From Hyphomonas sp. (GTDB lineage Bacteria > Pseudomonadota > Alphaproteobacteria > Caulobacterales > Hyphomonadaceae): a stretch of DNA of 64,000 nt. Every line of letters begins with the position of its first letter. Position 1 is the stretch's first letter. The position numbers and the translations under genes are program-made. The DNA lies in contig PACZ01000052.1 in assembly GCA_002700305.1 (NCBI GenBank), positions 53,028-117,027 on the forward strand, written 5' to 3'. The notes beneath the pieces were generated by a model, which searched no databases, was not told the origin of the DNA, and saw only the letters and a program-made list of their open reading frames with translations. Below are positions 8,815-17,236 of this stretch, one piece after another.

Positions 8815-9690
8815 TCAGCTGTAGCTGAAACCCCCATTGTTGAGGACGACACGGCCGTCGCCGCCGACGGTCTGGAAGATGGCTGTGCCGTCCTCGCCTT
8901 CGCCGGTCCAGATTTTGATGGTCAGCGCTTCGCCCGGCAGGACGGGAGAGGAGAAGCGCCCGTCCATGGTCTTGAACCGGGCCGGATCGTTTCCGCACAG
9001 GGCAGACAGCAGCGCGCGCCCGGTGAAGCCATAGGTGCAGAGGCCGTGCAGGATCGGCTTCGGGAAGCCGCCGACATCGGAAAATTTCTTGTCGGAATGT
9101 AACGGGTTGCGGTCACCGCTCAGGCGGTAGAGCAGGGCCTGGTCCGGCCGCGTCTGATAGGTCACTTCGTGATCCGGTGCCCGCTCTGGCGCAACGTTCG
9201 TCTGGCCCGATGGGCCCTTGTCGCCGCCAAAACCACCCTCACCGACAATGAAGACCGATGAGGTCAGGTCGAAGAGCGGTTTGCCGTCGGCCGTCAGGGT
9301 CGCCACGGCTTTTGTCGCGACGACGGCGCCTTTGCCCTTGTCATAGATGCCGGTGATTTCATCGACCATCGTAATCTCACCCTCGACAGGGATGGGGCGG
9401 TGCAGGCGGATGCCCTGTTCTCCGTGGACCAGCATACGGGGATCATAAGTACCGGCATTCGACATGGCGCTCTTGCCGCCTTGTGCATTGAACCCGGCCA
9501 ATACGCCAAATGTGGGTAGCACTTTCTGGTCCACACCCATCGTGTTCTCGGTCGTGAATTCCAGTTCCGAGCCGACCGGATCTTCCATTCCGCAGCCGAC
9601 ACCCAGCGCGTAGAGCAAGGCATCGCGGGAGTTCCACGCCCAGGTACGTGGTGTGCCTTTTGATCCGACGGCATCCTGATTGATGGGCAT
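8815..9690 (-). CDS. MaoC-like / 2-enoyl-CoA hydratase 2 family protein
   Basis: A 291-residue double hot-dog protein. The C-terminal half carries the hydratase-2 motif LLYRLSGDRNPLHSDKKF, including the catalytic Asp and His, and then a HGLCTYGF segment. The N-terminal half lacks this motif and is the pseudo-domain typical of MFE-2-type hydratases. Such enzymes make (R)-3-hydroxyacyl-CoA from trans-2-enoyl-CoA, which is also the substrate of PHA synthase. The start MPINQDAVG at 9690 was preferred over a longer frame because similar proteins begin there. Convergent with the aminotransferase gene, 4 bp apart. Confidence 0.88.
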   Translation of the reverse strand: MPINQDAVGSKGTPRTWAWNSRDALLYALGVGCGMEDPVGSELEFTTENTMGVDQKVLPTFGVLAGFNAQGGKSAMSNAGTYDPRMLVHGEQGIRLHRPIPVEGEITMVDEITGIYDKGKGAVVATKAVATLTADGKPLFDLTSSVFIVGEGGFGGDKGPSGQTNVAPERAPDHEVTYQTRPDQALLYRLSGDRNPLHSDKKFSDVGGFPKPILHGLCTYGFTGRALLSALCGNDPARFKTMDGRFSSPVLPGEALTIKIWTGEGEDGTAIFQTVGGDGRVVLNNGGFSYS

Positions 9691-9844
9691 GTTTGCGTCC
9701 TCCCGCTGTTTTCTTTGTTTGCCCATTAAGCACGGGCTCTGAAACCTCTGCAATGGGGACGGTTTGGGCGGTCGCCCCCTTTCCCCGGCGCGCCAAACCA
9801 GCTAGGCACCAGCCCGGACATTGAGCAACAAATAGGGGGCCCTG

Positions 9845-11128
9845 TTGGGACCTTTGAAGATAGGGATCGCCGGGCTCGGCCATGTCGGCTGCGGCCTGAT
9901 CGAACTGGTCGAGCGCCAGTCGAACCTGCGCCTGCCGGGCGAAGTGAAGATCACCGGTGTCAGCGCGCGCAGCCAGTCGCGCAACCGCCCGGTCGACATC
10001 AGCCCATACCGCTGGTTCGATGACGCGGCGACGCTCGCCGAAGACCCGGAAGTCGACGTTTTCGTCGAGCTGATGGGCGGATCTGACGGCCCGGCCAAGT
10101 TCGCCGTGGAAACGGCCCTCAAGGCCGGAAAACATGTGGTGACCGCCAACAAGGCCCTGATCGCCAAGCATGGCATGGCGCTGGCGCGTCTGGCAGAAGA
10201 GAAGCAGGTGGACCTGCTATTCGAAGCCGCCGTCGCCGGGGGCATCCCGGTTGTCCGCGTGTTGCGGGACAGCCTGGCCGGCACCGAGGTCAAGCGCATC
10301 ACGGGTATCCTGAACGGCACCTGCAACTATCTCACCACGGTCATGCTGGAGCAGGGCCGCGAGTATGACGATGTGCTCGCCGAAGCGCAGCGCCTTGGTT
10401 ATGCTGAGGCAGACCCGACGCTGGACGTCTCCGGCATGGATGCAGCCCACAAGGCGGCCATTCTTTCCGCGATTGCCTTCTCGGCGGATCTCGATTTTTC
10501 CAAGGTCAGCGTGTCCGGCATCGACAAGGTCAGCTTGCTGGACCTGCGTCTGGCGGACCGGCTGGGGTATCGTATCAAACTGATCGCCGAAGGCGTGCTC
10601 ACCGATGAGGGCGTGGTGTGCCGGGTCGAGCCGCTGGTCCTGCCGGCGAGCCATCCGCTGGCCCGTGTCAATGGCAGCCTGAACACCGTTCGCATCGAAG
10701 GTGACCCGGTCGGAGCGATCACGCTCACCGGTCCTGGCGCCGGTGCCGGCCCGACCGCGAGCGCGGTGATGGGCGATGTCGCAAAGATGTTCCGCCCGGC
10801 CATCCGCCCGGCCTTCGGCCGCGCCGCCCACCATATGGGCCGGCCGTTCGTGCAGGGCGCGCCGACGGAAGTCGCGCCGTTCTTCCTGCGTGTTTATCTG
10901 CCTGATCAGCCCGGCGCGCTGGCCGCGCTCACGGAAGCCCTCGCGAAGGAAGGCGTTTCCGTGGACAAGCTGTTGCAGGAGTCCGGGGAAGAATCCGGTG
11001 CCGCGCCCGTGGTGATCGTCACCCATCGGTGCCCGAGATCCAACATGCAGGCCGCGCTGGAGCGGCTGGAAAAAATCGCCAAGCCGATTGACGCACCGCG
11101 GCTAATCCGTATCGAAGCGGCAAGCTAA
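9845..11128 (+). CDS. hom: Homoserine dehydrogenase
   Basis: Catalyses NAD(P)H-dependent reduction of aspartate semialdehyde to homoserine, the branch point to threonine and methionine. The 427-residue protein has a Rossmann loop at its start (GIAGLGHVGCGLIEL), the TANKALIAKHG segment, and the signature NGTCNYLTTVMLEQG. The catalytic region (AEADPTLDVSGMDAAHKAAI) contains the Lys of the family. A C-terminal ACT domain (VYLPDQPGALAALTEAL) implies feedback control by an amino acid, usually threonine. The start is a TTG at 9845; a second TTG nine bases on is an alternative. Confidence 0.95.
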   Translation: MGPLKIGIAGLGHVGCGLIELVERQSNLRLPGEVKITGVSARSQSRNRPVDISPYRWFDDAATLAEDPEVDVFVELMGGSDGPAKFAVETALKAGKHVVTANKALIAKHGMALARLAEEKQVDLLFEAAVAGGIPVVRVLRDSLAGTEVKRITGILNGTCNYLTTVMLEQGREYDDVLAEAQRLGYAEADPTLDVSGMDAAHKAAILSAIAFSADLDFSKVSVSGIDKVSLLDLRLADRLGYRIKLIAEGVLTDEGVVCRVEPLVLPASHPLARVNGSLNTVRIEGDPVGAITLTGPGAGAGPTASAVMGDVAKMFRPAIRPAFGRAAHHMGRPFVQGAPTEVAPFFLRVYLPDQPGALAALTEALAKEGVSVDKLLQESGEESGAAPVVIVTHRCPRSNMQAALERLEKIAKPIDAPRLIRIEAAS

Positions 11129-11184
11129 TTGCTTACCGTCTAGGCGATAGAGACAAAAATCCCGCGTTCGGAGACAAAATAATT

Positions 11185-12138
11185 ATGGAAAACAACGTTC
11201 TGACGCCCAGCCTGGCGGATGCCATGGTGCGCGTGACCGAAGTCGCAGCGATTGCTGCATCAAAACTGGTCGGTCGAGGTGACGAGAAGAAGGCCGATGC
11301 GGCCGCCGTCGACGCCATGCGTACCGCGTTCAATCAGGTCGATTTTCAGGGCCGCGTCGTCATCGGCGAAGGTGAGCGTGACGAAGCCCCGATGCTCTAC
11401 ATCGGCGAAGAAGTTGGTACCGGCAAAGGCCCGGCCATCGATATTGCCCTCGACCCGCTGGAAGGCACCACGCTGACCGCCAAGGCGATGGCAAACGCGC
11501 TTGCCGTTCTGGCGATCGCGCCGAAAGGCGGCCTGCTGCACGCTCCGGACACCTATATGGACAAGATCGCAATCGGCCCCGGCTATCCGGAAGGGATTGT
11601 GAGCCTTGAGGCCAGCCCGGCTGAGAACATTACCGCACTTGCCAAGCACAAGGGCGTTGAAGTGTCGGACATGACGGCCTGCGTTCTGGACCGCCCGCGC
11701 CATGAAGACATCATCGAAAGCCTTCGGTCGGCTGGTGCCCGCGTGGCCCTGATCACCGATGGCGACGTGGCCGGCGTGATCGCGACCACCAATCCGCATA
11801 CCGGCATCGATCTCTATCTCGGCTCTGGCGGCGCTCCGGAAGGCGTGCTTGCCGCTGCGGCGCTGAAATGCGTGGGCGGCCAGATGTTCGGCCGTCTCGT
11901 CTTCCGCAATGATGACGAGAAGAAGCGCGCGGAACGGGTCGGCATCACCGACCTTGGCCGCACCTATGCCCTGAACGAGCTGGCGTCTTCGGACACCGTG
12001 TTCTGTGCGACAGGTGTGACCCAGGGCTCCATGCTGAGCGGCGTCGCGCATCGTGATGGCCGTGTCCACACGCACACGCTGGTCATGACCTCGACCGACG
12101 GCATGGTCCGCTACATCCGGTCGAACCGGAAGGCATAA
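11185..12138 (+). CDS. glpX: Class II fructose-1,6-bisphosphatase
   Basis: A 317-residue GlpX-type phosphatase that hydrolyses fructose 1,6-bisphosphate in gluconeogenesis with divalent metal. Diagnostic blocks are VVIGEGERDEAPMLYIG (metal binding), DPLEGTTLTAKA, and TDGDVAGVIATT, and the C-terminal GGAPEGVLAAAALKC. It starts 56 bp after hom and 60 bp before recJ, all on the same strand; the hom-glpX-recJ order is a common alphaproteobacterial arrangement and suggests one transcription unit. Confidence 0.96.
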   Translation: MENNVLTPSLADAMVRVTEVAAIAASKLVGRGDEKKADAAAVDAMRTAFNQVDFQGRVVIGEGERDEAPMLYIGEEVGTGKGPAIDIALDPLEGTTLTAKAMANALAVLAIAPKGGLLHAPDTYMDKIAIGPGYPEGIVSLEASPAENITALAKHKGVEVSDMTACVLDRPRHEDIIESLRSAGARVALITDGDVAGVIATTNPHTGIDLYLGSGGAPEGVLAAAALKCVGGQMFGRLVFRNDDEKKRAERVGITDLGRTYALNELASSDTVFCATGVTQGSMLSGVAHRDGRVHTHTLVMTSTDGMVRYIRSNRKA

Positions 12139-12198
12139 GCCCGGGGCAATTGCTCCGTCCCTGTGATAGGCTTCGGGAAACATGATTCCCGGAGCCTC

Positions 12199-13992
12199 AT
12201 GACAGCGACAGCCCGAAAAACAGAAGACAGGCTATTTGCGGTAGACCGTTCTGCAACAGGACGGTTCTGGACGCTTGCAGACGCCGATGAAGCGCTCGTG
12301 AGGCGGCTTGCACCTGCCGTTGGCGGCTCGGACCTGTTGGCGCGCCTGCTGGCAGAACGCGGCGTCGATCCGGATAGCGCAGGCGCCTATCTGGCGCCGA
12401 CTTTGCGCGAAACATTCCCGGATCCCTCAAGCTTCGCCGACATGGACAAGGCGGCAGAATTCGTTCTCGATGCCATCCTCGAAAAGAAACGCGTCACCGT
12501 CTTTGCCGATTATGATGTCGATGGCGGCACCAGTTCTGCCATTCTCGCGCGCTATTTCCGTGCCTGGGGGCAGGAGCTTGGCCTCTACGTGCCGGACCGG
12601 CTGGAAGAAGGCTACGGCCCGTCACCCGAGGCGTTCCGGCACCTGAAAGACACGGGCTCCGATCTTGTCATCACGGTGGACTGCGGTGCAGCGGCTGTGG
12701 GGGCGCTTGAAGAGGCGCAGCGTATCGGATTGGAGGTCGTCGTCATCGATCACCACCTCATGTCCGGGCACAATCCACCGGCATTGGCGCTTGTGAACCC
12801 CAACCGGCCGGACGACACGTCCGGTCAGGGGCATCTGGCGGCGGCGGGCGTGGTGTTTGTCTTTGTTGCAGCCCTGAACCGGCTCGCCCGCGAACGCGGA
12901 ATTGCGCCGCCGGACGGTTTGCCGGACATCATGGCGCATCTGGATCTCGCAGCGCTCGGCACGCTTTGCGATATGGCGCCGCTGCACGGTGTGAACCGCG
13001 CTTTTGTGCGGCAAGGCCTCACGATGCTGTCCCGTGGCCAGAATGAGGGCCTGCGGGCCCTGGCTGAGGTCTCCGGCATCCAGAAGGTGGAGACCGTCTA
13101 CCACGCGACTTTCATGCTCGGCCCGCGTCTGAATGCTGGCGGGCGTGTCGGAGATCCATGGATTGCGGCAAAGCTGCTTGCAACGGACGACCGGGCAGAG
13201 GCAATTGCGCTGGCCGAGCAGCTGCATGGCCTCAATGAGGAGCGCAAGGCTGTCGAAGCGGCGATCCTTGAGCAGGCGATCATGCAGGCGGAGAAGGCCC
13301 TGGAAAAGTCGCCGGAGCGGGGCATCCTGATCGCCTCCGGTGAAGGCTGGCATCCGGGCGTCATCGGCATCGTCGCTGGCCGCCTGAAGGACCGGTTCCA
13401 CCTGCCCAGCATCGTGATCGGATGGGGCAAGGGGCTTGGGCCTGTCGCCAAGGGCTCGGGGCGTTCTGTGACCGGGGTGAACATCGGCGACGCAATCGCC
13501 GCGGCGGCGCGCGAGGGGGTAATTCTGTCGGGTGGTGGGCATGCTATGGCTGGGGGGCTCAGTCTCGAGCCATCGCAGCTGGACGCATTCGACGCCTGGA
13601 TGGTCGCTCACATGGCACAATTCACGGCAGAACGGGCAGCGGCGCTGGAACTGCCCATCGATGCGATTCTGGCACCGGGCGCGGCAACGCCGGAACTCGT
13701 CGACCGCGTGGCAGAGATCGGCCCCTTCGGAGCCGGAGCGCCAGAGCCTGTCTTTGCGCTTCAGTCCGTGCAGGTTTCGTATGCGCGGCAGGTGGGCGCC
13801 AATCACTGGAAATTCACGGCGGAGGATGCGTCCGGACGCCTCGACTGCATCGCCTGGCGGGCTGTTGGAGCCCCTCTGGGGGATGCGTTGCAGCCCGGTC
13901 GCCGCGTTCATCTGGCCGGGCGCCTGAAGGCCGACGAATGGAATGGCCGCCGCCGTGTGCAGCTGGACGTCATGGATGCGGCCGAGGCCTGA
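12199..13992 (+). CDS. recJ: Single-stranded-DNA-specific exonuclease RecJ
   Basis: A 5'-3' single-strand DNA exonuclease of the DHH superfamily that acts in recombination and mismatch repair. The 597-residue protein has motif I at 104-110 (DYDVDGG), the VDCG motif at 160-163, and DHH at 184-186. The DHHA1 region includes GGHAMAGGLSL, and a C-terminal OB-like domain follows (SGRLDCIAWR). The start ATG at 12199 has a GGAG ribosome-binding site; an upstream GTG in frame is less likely. It directly precedes tRNA-Glu. Confidence 0.95.
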   Translation: MTATARKTEDRLFAVDRSATGRFWTLADADEALVRRLAPAVGGSDLLARLLAERGVDPDSAGAYLAPTLRETFPDPSSFADMDKAAEFVLDAILEKKRVTVFADYDVDGGTSSAILARYFRAWGQELGLYVPDRLEEGYGPSPEAFRHLKDTGSDLVITVDCGAAAVGALEEAQRIGLEVVVIDHHLMSGHNPPALALVNPNRPDDTSGQGHLAAAGVVFVFVAALNRLARERGIAPPDGLPDIMAHLDLAALGTLCDMAPLHGVNRAFVRQGLTMLSRGQNEGLRALAEVSGIQKVETVYHATFMLGPRLNAGGRVGDPWIAAKLLATDDRAEAIALAEQLHGLNEERKAVEAAILEQAIMQAEKALEKSPERGILIASGEGWHPGVIGIVAGRLKDRFHLPSIVIGWGKGLGPVAKGSGRSVTGVNIGDAIAAAAREGVILSGGGHAMAGGLSLEPSQLDAFDAWMVAHMAQFTAERAAALELPIDAILAPGAATPELVDRVAEIGPFGAGAPEPVFALQSVQVSYARQVGANHWKFTAEDASGRLDCIAWRAVGAPLGDALQPGRRVHLAGRLKADEWNGRRRVQLDVMDAAEA

Positions 13993-14073
13993 ATTAATGT
14001 GCAGAAACTGCCATCATGATGGCTTGCGCTCTCCGCCTGCAATGGCTATACGGCCTCTTCTTCGAACCGGTGC

Positions 14074-14148
14074 GGTCCCTTCGTCTATCGGTTAGGACGC
14101 CAGGTTTTCAACCTGGAAAGAGGGGTTCGATTCCCCTAGGGACTGCCA
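14074..14148 (+). tRNA. tRNA-Glu (anticodon UUC)
   Basis: A full cloverleaf can be drawn. The acceptor stem pairs 14074-14080 with 14138-14144. The anticodon stem is 100-104/112-116 (of 14,0xx-14,1xx) with loop TTTTCAA, giving anticodon TTC at 14107-14109. The T-arm contains GGTTCGATTCC, and CCA is encoded at 14146-14148. Its last 19 bases are repeated at 15654, showing that the 3' end served as an integration site. Confidence 0.97.
14130..14148 (+). repeat. attL-like 19-bp direct repeat in tRNA-Glu 3' end
   Basis: The sequence ATTCCCCTAGGGACTGCCA at the tRNA 3' end recurs exactly at 15654-15672. Bases flanking the two copies differ on both sides. This is the pattern left by site-specific integration at a tRNA gene. 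Confidence 0.85.
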
Positions 14149-14445
14149 ATTCTGCCATATAACACCTTGAAAATATTGGGTTATTTGGGACTTGAGTATC
14201 AAGTCGGACTGCAACCCCTTGAAAAAGTGGGACGTTTTGAGCTCTTTGAGTCAAAACGAAGCTCACCCTTTGGTGGAATTCTTCGGATTCGACGGCACGT
14301 AATCGGTTTATTCGCCACCTCATTAGAGATGATTTTGGAAGCTGCAGCATCTCAGTCGGATTAGGTTGGGGGCAATTCCGCTTACTTTGGTTGCCTCGAT
14401 CATCCTTCCCGCAGATAGTGACCAAGGCGTGGAAGGTCGATTTTC

Positions 14446-15561
14446 ATGAGGACTCGAATGGATGCTGTCTTCACAGGACTTGCTGTAGCTGGATTTGCTA
14501 TTGCTCTGCTTGGGTACGCAGCTGCTGGGCTGCTAGGACCTCCGCTAGTGCTTCCTCAGTTGGATTTCAGTCTGCTCACAAAGTCCAAAGGCATCCTGCC
14601 AGACCTTCACCTTCGCGGATTGGCGGTGACATTTTTTGCGCTGACTTTGCTGTGTGCTGGAGCGTTTTGGTTTTTCGTATTTAGGATGACTACTGACTAT
14701 CAGGACAAAATTGATACGGAGAAATCAGCAGGGGTCGCGCCACTTCCGGAGCCCGATGCTACTCCAGTCGACAAAACTAACTGCGCCGTAAGCTATTGGA
14801 CTGATCAGAAATTTAAAGAAAAGACGCGGTTTATCGGCTTGAATGGTCAGGAATTGATCTTGATGAGCAAGCCGGCGAAAAGTGAGCCAAACCTTTGGAC
14901 TGATGAAGGTGCAATCGTCTATCCAGATGGAACAAGTACCCGATTTACCGTAGGGATTATGTATGGTGAAGACTCTTGGCAACTGAAGAGTGCTAAGAAG
15001 ATTAGAAGGCGGCGTAATGAGCGGCCCGTCGCTATTCAAACAGCTCTTAACAATACGATCCTAAAAGAGATTGCCGACCGCAACGACTATGTGCTCGTGC
15101 TGGGGATGGCGTCGAATGGAGATAACACCGAAGAGCCTACATTCAATCTTCGACTCGCACATGCGCGGGCACACAATTTGGGTTTGACGGTTCTGAAATT
15201 GAAGTGGAAAGAAGTCGATCGAATTTGGCCATTTACAATTGGCCAATCTAATTCGGTTGTCGATTCCGACGAGTTGGCGGCATTGCAGCGTCCAGCAGTT
15301 CTCATCGGCGTGATAGCCAATAGGCAAGTAGTGGCTCCCGATGTCACCAAGGCGACCACGGAGCTGGTTACACTTCCAGGGCTGGATTTTGGTGACTATT
15401 CAATCCCCATAGAGAGGCCACTCGAACCGCGCCGGATAACCTTGAGATCGGAATATCTCGATCCTGGTGACATCAATCTCATATCAAAGCCCTATGAGGT
15501 TCGAGTACTTCCTGCTGTAAGGCCTGAAGGGTTGCCAGAAGACGATTGTTCCGGCGGCTAA
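14446..15561 (+). CDS. Unrecognised membrane-anchored protein, sole cargo of the tRNA-Glu islet
   Basis: A 371-residue protein that I do not recognise. Two hydrophobic helices lie near the N-terminus (about 8-30 and 57-80), followed by a soluble domain of some 290 residues. One part, around residues 200-245 (YVLVLGMASNGDN then NLRLAHARAHNLGL), faintly resembles the layout of OmpA-like peptidoglycan-binding domains, but key residues do not obviously match. A Cys occurs at about position 108 and another near the C-terminus (EDDCSGG). The start ATG at 14446 has GGAAGG 12 bases upstream. Codon use differs from neighbours, consistent with transfer. A role in defence or envelope function is possible but not shown. 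Confidence 0.72.
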   Translation: MRTRMDAVFTGLAVAGFAIALLGYAAAGLLGPPLVLPQLDFSLLTKSKGILPDLHLRGLAVTFFALTLLCAGAFWFFVFRMTTDYQDKIDTEKSAGVAPLPEPDATPVDKTNCAVSYWTDQKFKEKTRFIGLNGQELILMSKPAKSEPNLWTDEGAIVYPDGTSTRFTVGIMYGEDSWQLKSAKKIRRRRNERPVAIQTALNNTILKEIADRNDYVLVLGMASNGDNTEEPTFNLRLAHARAHNLGLTVLKLKWKEVDRIWPFTIGQSNSVVDSDELAALQRPAVLIGVIANRQVVAPDVTKATTELVTLPGLDFGDYSIPIERPLEPRRITLRSEYLDPGDINLISKPYEVRVLPAVRPEGLPEDDCSGG

Positions 15562-15653
15562 AAGTGGGCGCATTTTCCGGTTTGTTCTGATAGGAATAGA
15601 GCTGATTTGAGCAAGGTGGGCTGTATAGATCCTTGTTTTTATTGGAAGTGAGA

Positions 15654-15672
15654 ATTCCCCTAGGGACTGCCA
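15654..15672 (+). repeat. attR-like copy of the tRNA-Glu 3' end
   Basis: An exact 19-bp copy of the last bases of tRNA-Glu, including the encoded CCA, in the same orientation as the tRNA and 1,524 bp downstream. No tRNA 5' half precedes it, so it is not a second tRNA gene. Confidence 0.85.
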
Positions 15673-16261
15673 CCGATTTCTTCTTCCTGAAAATCAACGC
15701 GTTATGACGTTTGGTGAATCAGGTTCTCCATGCCGATTTCAATGTGAGAACAATCTCGGGAAGCGGCACCTTCGGATGATCTCGTCAAAGTGGCAGTAGA
15801 CGACACGCCTCAGTCGAAACAGGGGCGGATTTTCCTGGACAAGCAGCCTCTATAAGAAGGTCTGACAAGGTTTTTCGTGACCGGTGACGCCTTATACGCC
15901 ATCTCGGCCCATAACGGCGTGGACGGAGTATCGTCTGCTGTTGGGACAAGACAAACCTCATTTCAAAGGTGAGAAGTCTGATGAGCGGGCCTGCCAAGAC
16001 GTTCTGGCAGAAGCAGACCCGTGTCAGATGCCGGGCGACCTGGCGCCTCTGTGGACCATCGCGGCTGCGACCTGGATAAGCCAAAAACCTTCAGGCATGT
16101 TGCTAGCTCACCCCATGCGAAGTAATCTCATTATGACTCCTTGAGGATATGCAGGTGAGCGGTGGCGATGTTGATGGATACGCGAGTTGTTTGCCTCTTC
16201 TTTAAGGGCCCGCCCACTCACGCTGCCAGCCAGTCATCCCTAATCTGAAAATCCGGTATCT
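15673..16261. other. Intergenic stretch without a supported gene
   Basis: About 590 bp between the islet and cyoA. Short open frames exist on both strands, but they lack good start contexts and recognisable motifs. Most of it is GC-rich like the chromosome, so it may be decayed sequence left beside the integration site. The cyoA promoter should lie in its last 100 bp or so; no operator was recognised. Confidence 0.5.
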
Positions 16262-17236
16262 ATGAGATCGCTTAACACCGTCAGATTGTTGGCTGCATCC
16301 GTAAGCCTGACGTCTGCGTTGATCCTCATGATTTGGCCGGAAGCGGCCACGGCGGCGACCCCGGCGGCCCAATCCTTCCTGCAACCCATGGGCCCGGTCG
16401 CCGAAGAACAGGCTACGCATCTTCTGCGCGTGGTCGCGATCACCATGATCGTGATCCTTCCGGTGCTGATCGGCGTTCCGGTGCTGTTGTGGCGCTATCG
16501 GTTAAACTCTGAAAAGGCGAAATATACCCCTGAATGGGAGTCTTCGGGCCGACTCGAGCTGGTGCTCTGGGGCGTACCTGTTGTCATCGTGATCGTGCTT
16601 GCCAGCTGGCTTTGGTACTCAACCAGTAAACTCGATCCTTATAAGCCACTTGGGGAAAACCCACTGCAGGTTCAGGCGATTGGGCTCGATTGGAAATGGG
16701 TTTTCATTTACCCGGAAGCGGGCGTTGCGACCGTCGATGAACTGGCTATTCCTGTGGGGCGCCCGGTCGAACTCACGCTGACGACGGATACTGTCATGCA
16801 GAGCATGCTGATCGCGCCGCTGGCAGGTCAGATTTATGCGATGCCAGGCATGACCACCAAGCTTAACTTCTCCGCTGCCCGCACCGGTACGGCGGAGGGT
16901 GAAAATACCCAGTTCAACGGCAACGGATTTGGACGGCAGAAATTCACCGTGATCGCGCTTGAGCCAGACGGGTACGACGCATGGGTTTCGCGTGCGCGCA
17001 GTGCTCCCATGCTGGATGACGCAACCTATGCGGTCTTGCGGCGCAGGTCCGTGCTTGCCGACGCCCGGGCCGATCTGGAGCTGAGCAGGGATGCGACCCC
17101 GCTCTATTTCAGTGGCCCGGACAGCGCATTGTTCCAGCGGGTCGTGGAGAAGTATCATCGATCCGGAACCGCCAGTGACATGGAAGAGCTCGGTGGCACG
17201 GGGCTCCCTCCGCAAGGGGGGGCAGACCACGAATGA
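16262..17236 (+). CDS. cyoA: Cytochrome o ubiquinol oxidase subunit II
   Basis: Subunit II of a bo3-type quinol oxidase. The 324-residue protein has an N-terminal hydrophobic segment and two membrane helices (about 59-80 and 98-121), then a periplasmic cupredoxin domain with GLDWKWVFIYPEAGVATV. The Cys and His ligands of the CuA centre of cytochrome c oxidases are absent (the corresponding stretch reads MQSMLIAPLAGQIYAMPGM), which assigns it to the quinol-oxidising CyoA group. It starts the cyoABCD operon; its stop overlaps cyoB by 4 bp. Confidence 0.94.
   Translation: MRSLNTVRLLAASVSLTSALILMIWPEAATAATPAAQSFLQPMGPVAEEQATHLLRVVAITMIVILPVLIGVPVLLWRYRLNSEKAKYTPEWESSGRLELVLWGVPVVIVIVLASWLWYSTSKLDPYKPLGENPLQVQAIGLDWKWVFIYPEAGVATVDELAIPVGRPVELTLTTDTVMQSMLIAPLAGQIYAMPGMTTKLNFSAARTGTAEGENTQFNGNGFGRQKFTVIALEPDGYDAWVSRARSAPMLDDATYAVLRRRSVLADARADLELSRDATPLYFSGPDSALFQRVVEKYHRSGTASDMEELGGTGLPPQGGADHE

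Larger units (their letters stand above)
14130..15672. mobile_element. Small genomic islet integrated at tRNA-Glu
   Basis: A segment of about 1.5 kb between the two 19-bp copies of the tRNA-Glu 3' end. It holds one long open frame (14446-15561) and two AT-richer flanks (14149-14445 and 15562-15653) without recognisable genes. Base composition is visibly lower in GC than the surrounding chromosome, with codons such as AAA, ATT and GAA used freely. No integrase or transposase gene is inside, so the islet is either a remnant of a larger element or a satellite moved in trans. That interpretation is inference; the repeat and its position are seen directly. Confidence 0.75.

Noticed and set aside
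14108..14425. A minus-strand open frame ending VPRGIEPLFPG
   Set aside because: It is antisense to tRNA-Glu and owes its end to the T-arm and anticodon arm, not to a protein.
15785..16144. Overlapping small open frames on both strands as possible transposase remnants
   Set aside because: No DDE or recombinase motif, no good start context, and no terminal repeats could be found.
16262..17236. Assignment as cytochrome c oxidase subunit II (coxB)
   Set aside because: The CuA-binding Cys and His residues are absent, and the operon order with a 701-residue subunit I and a CyoD fits a quinol oxidase.
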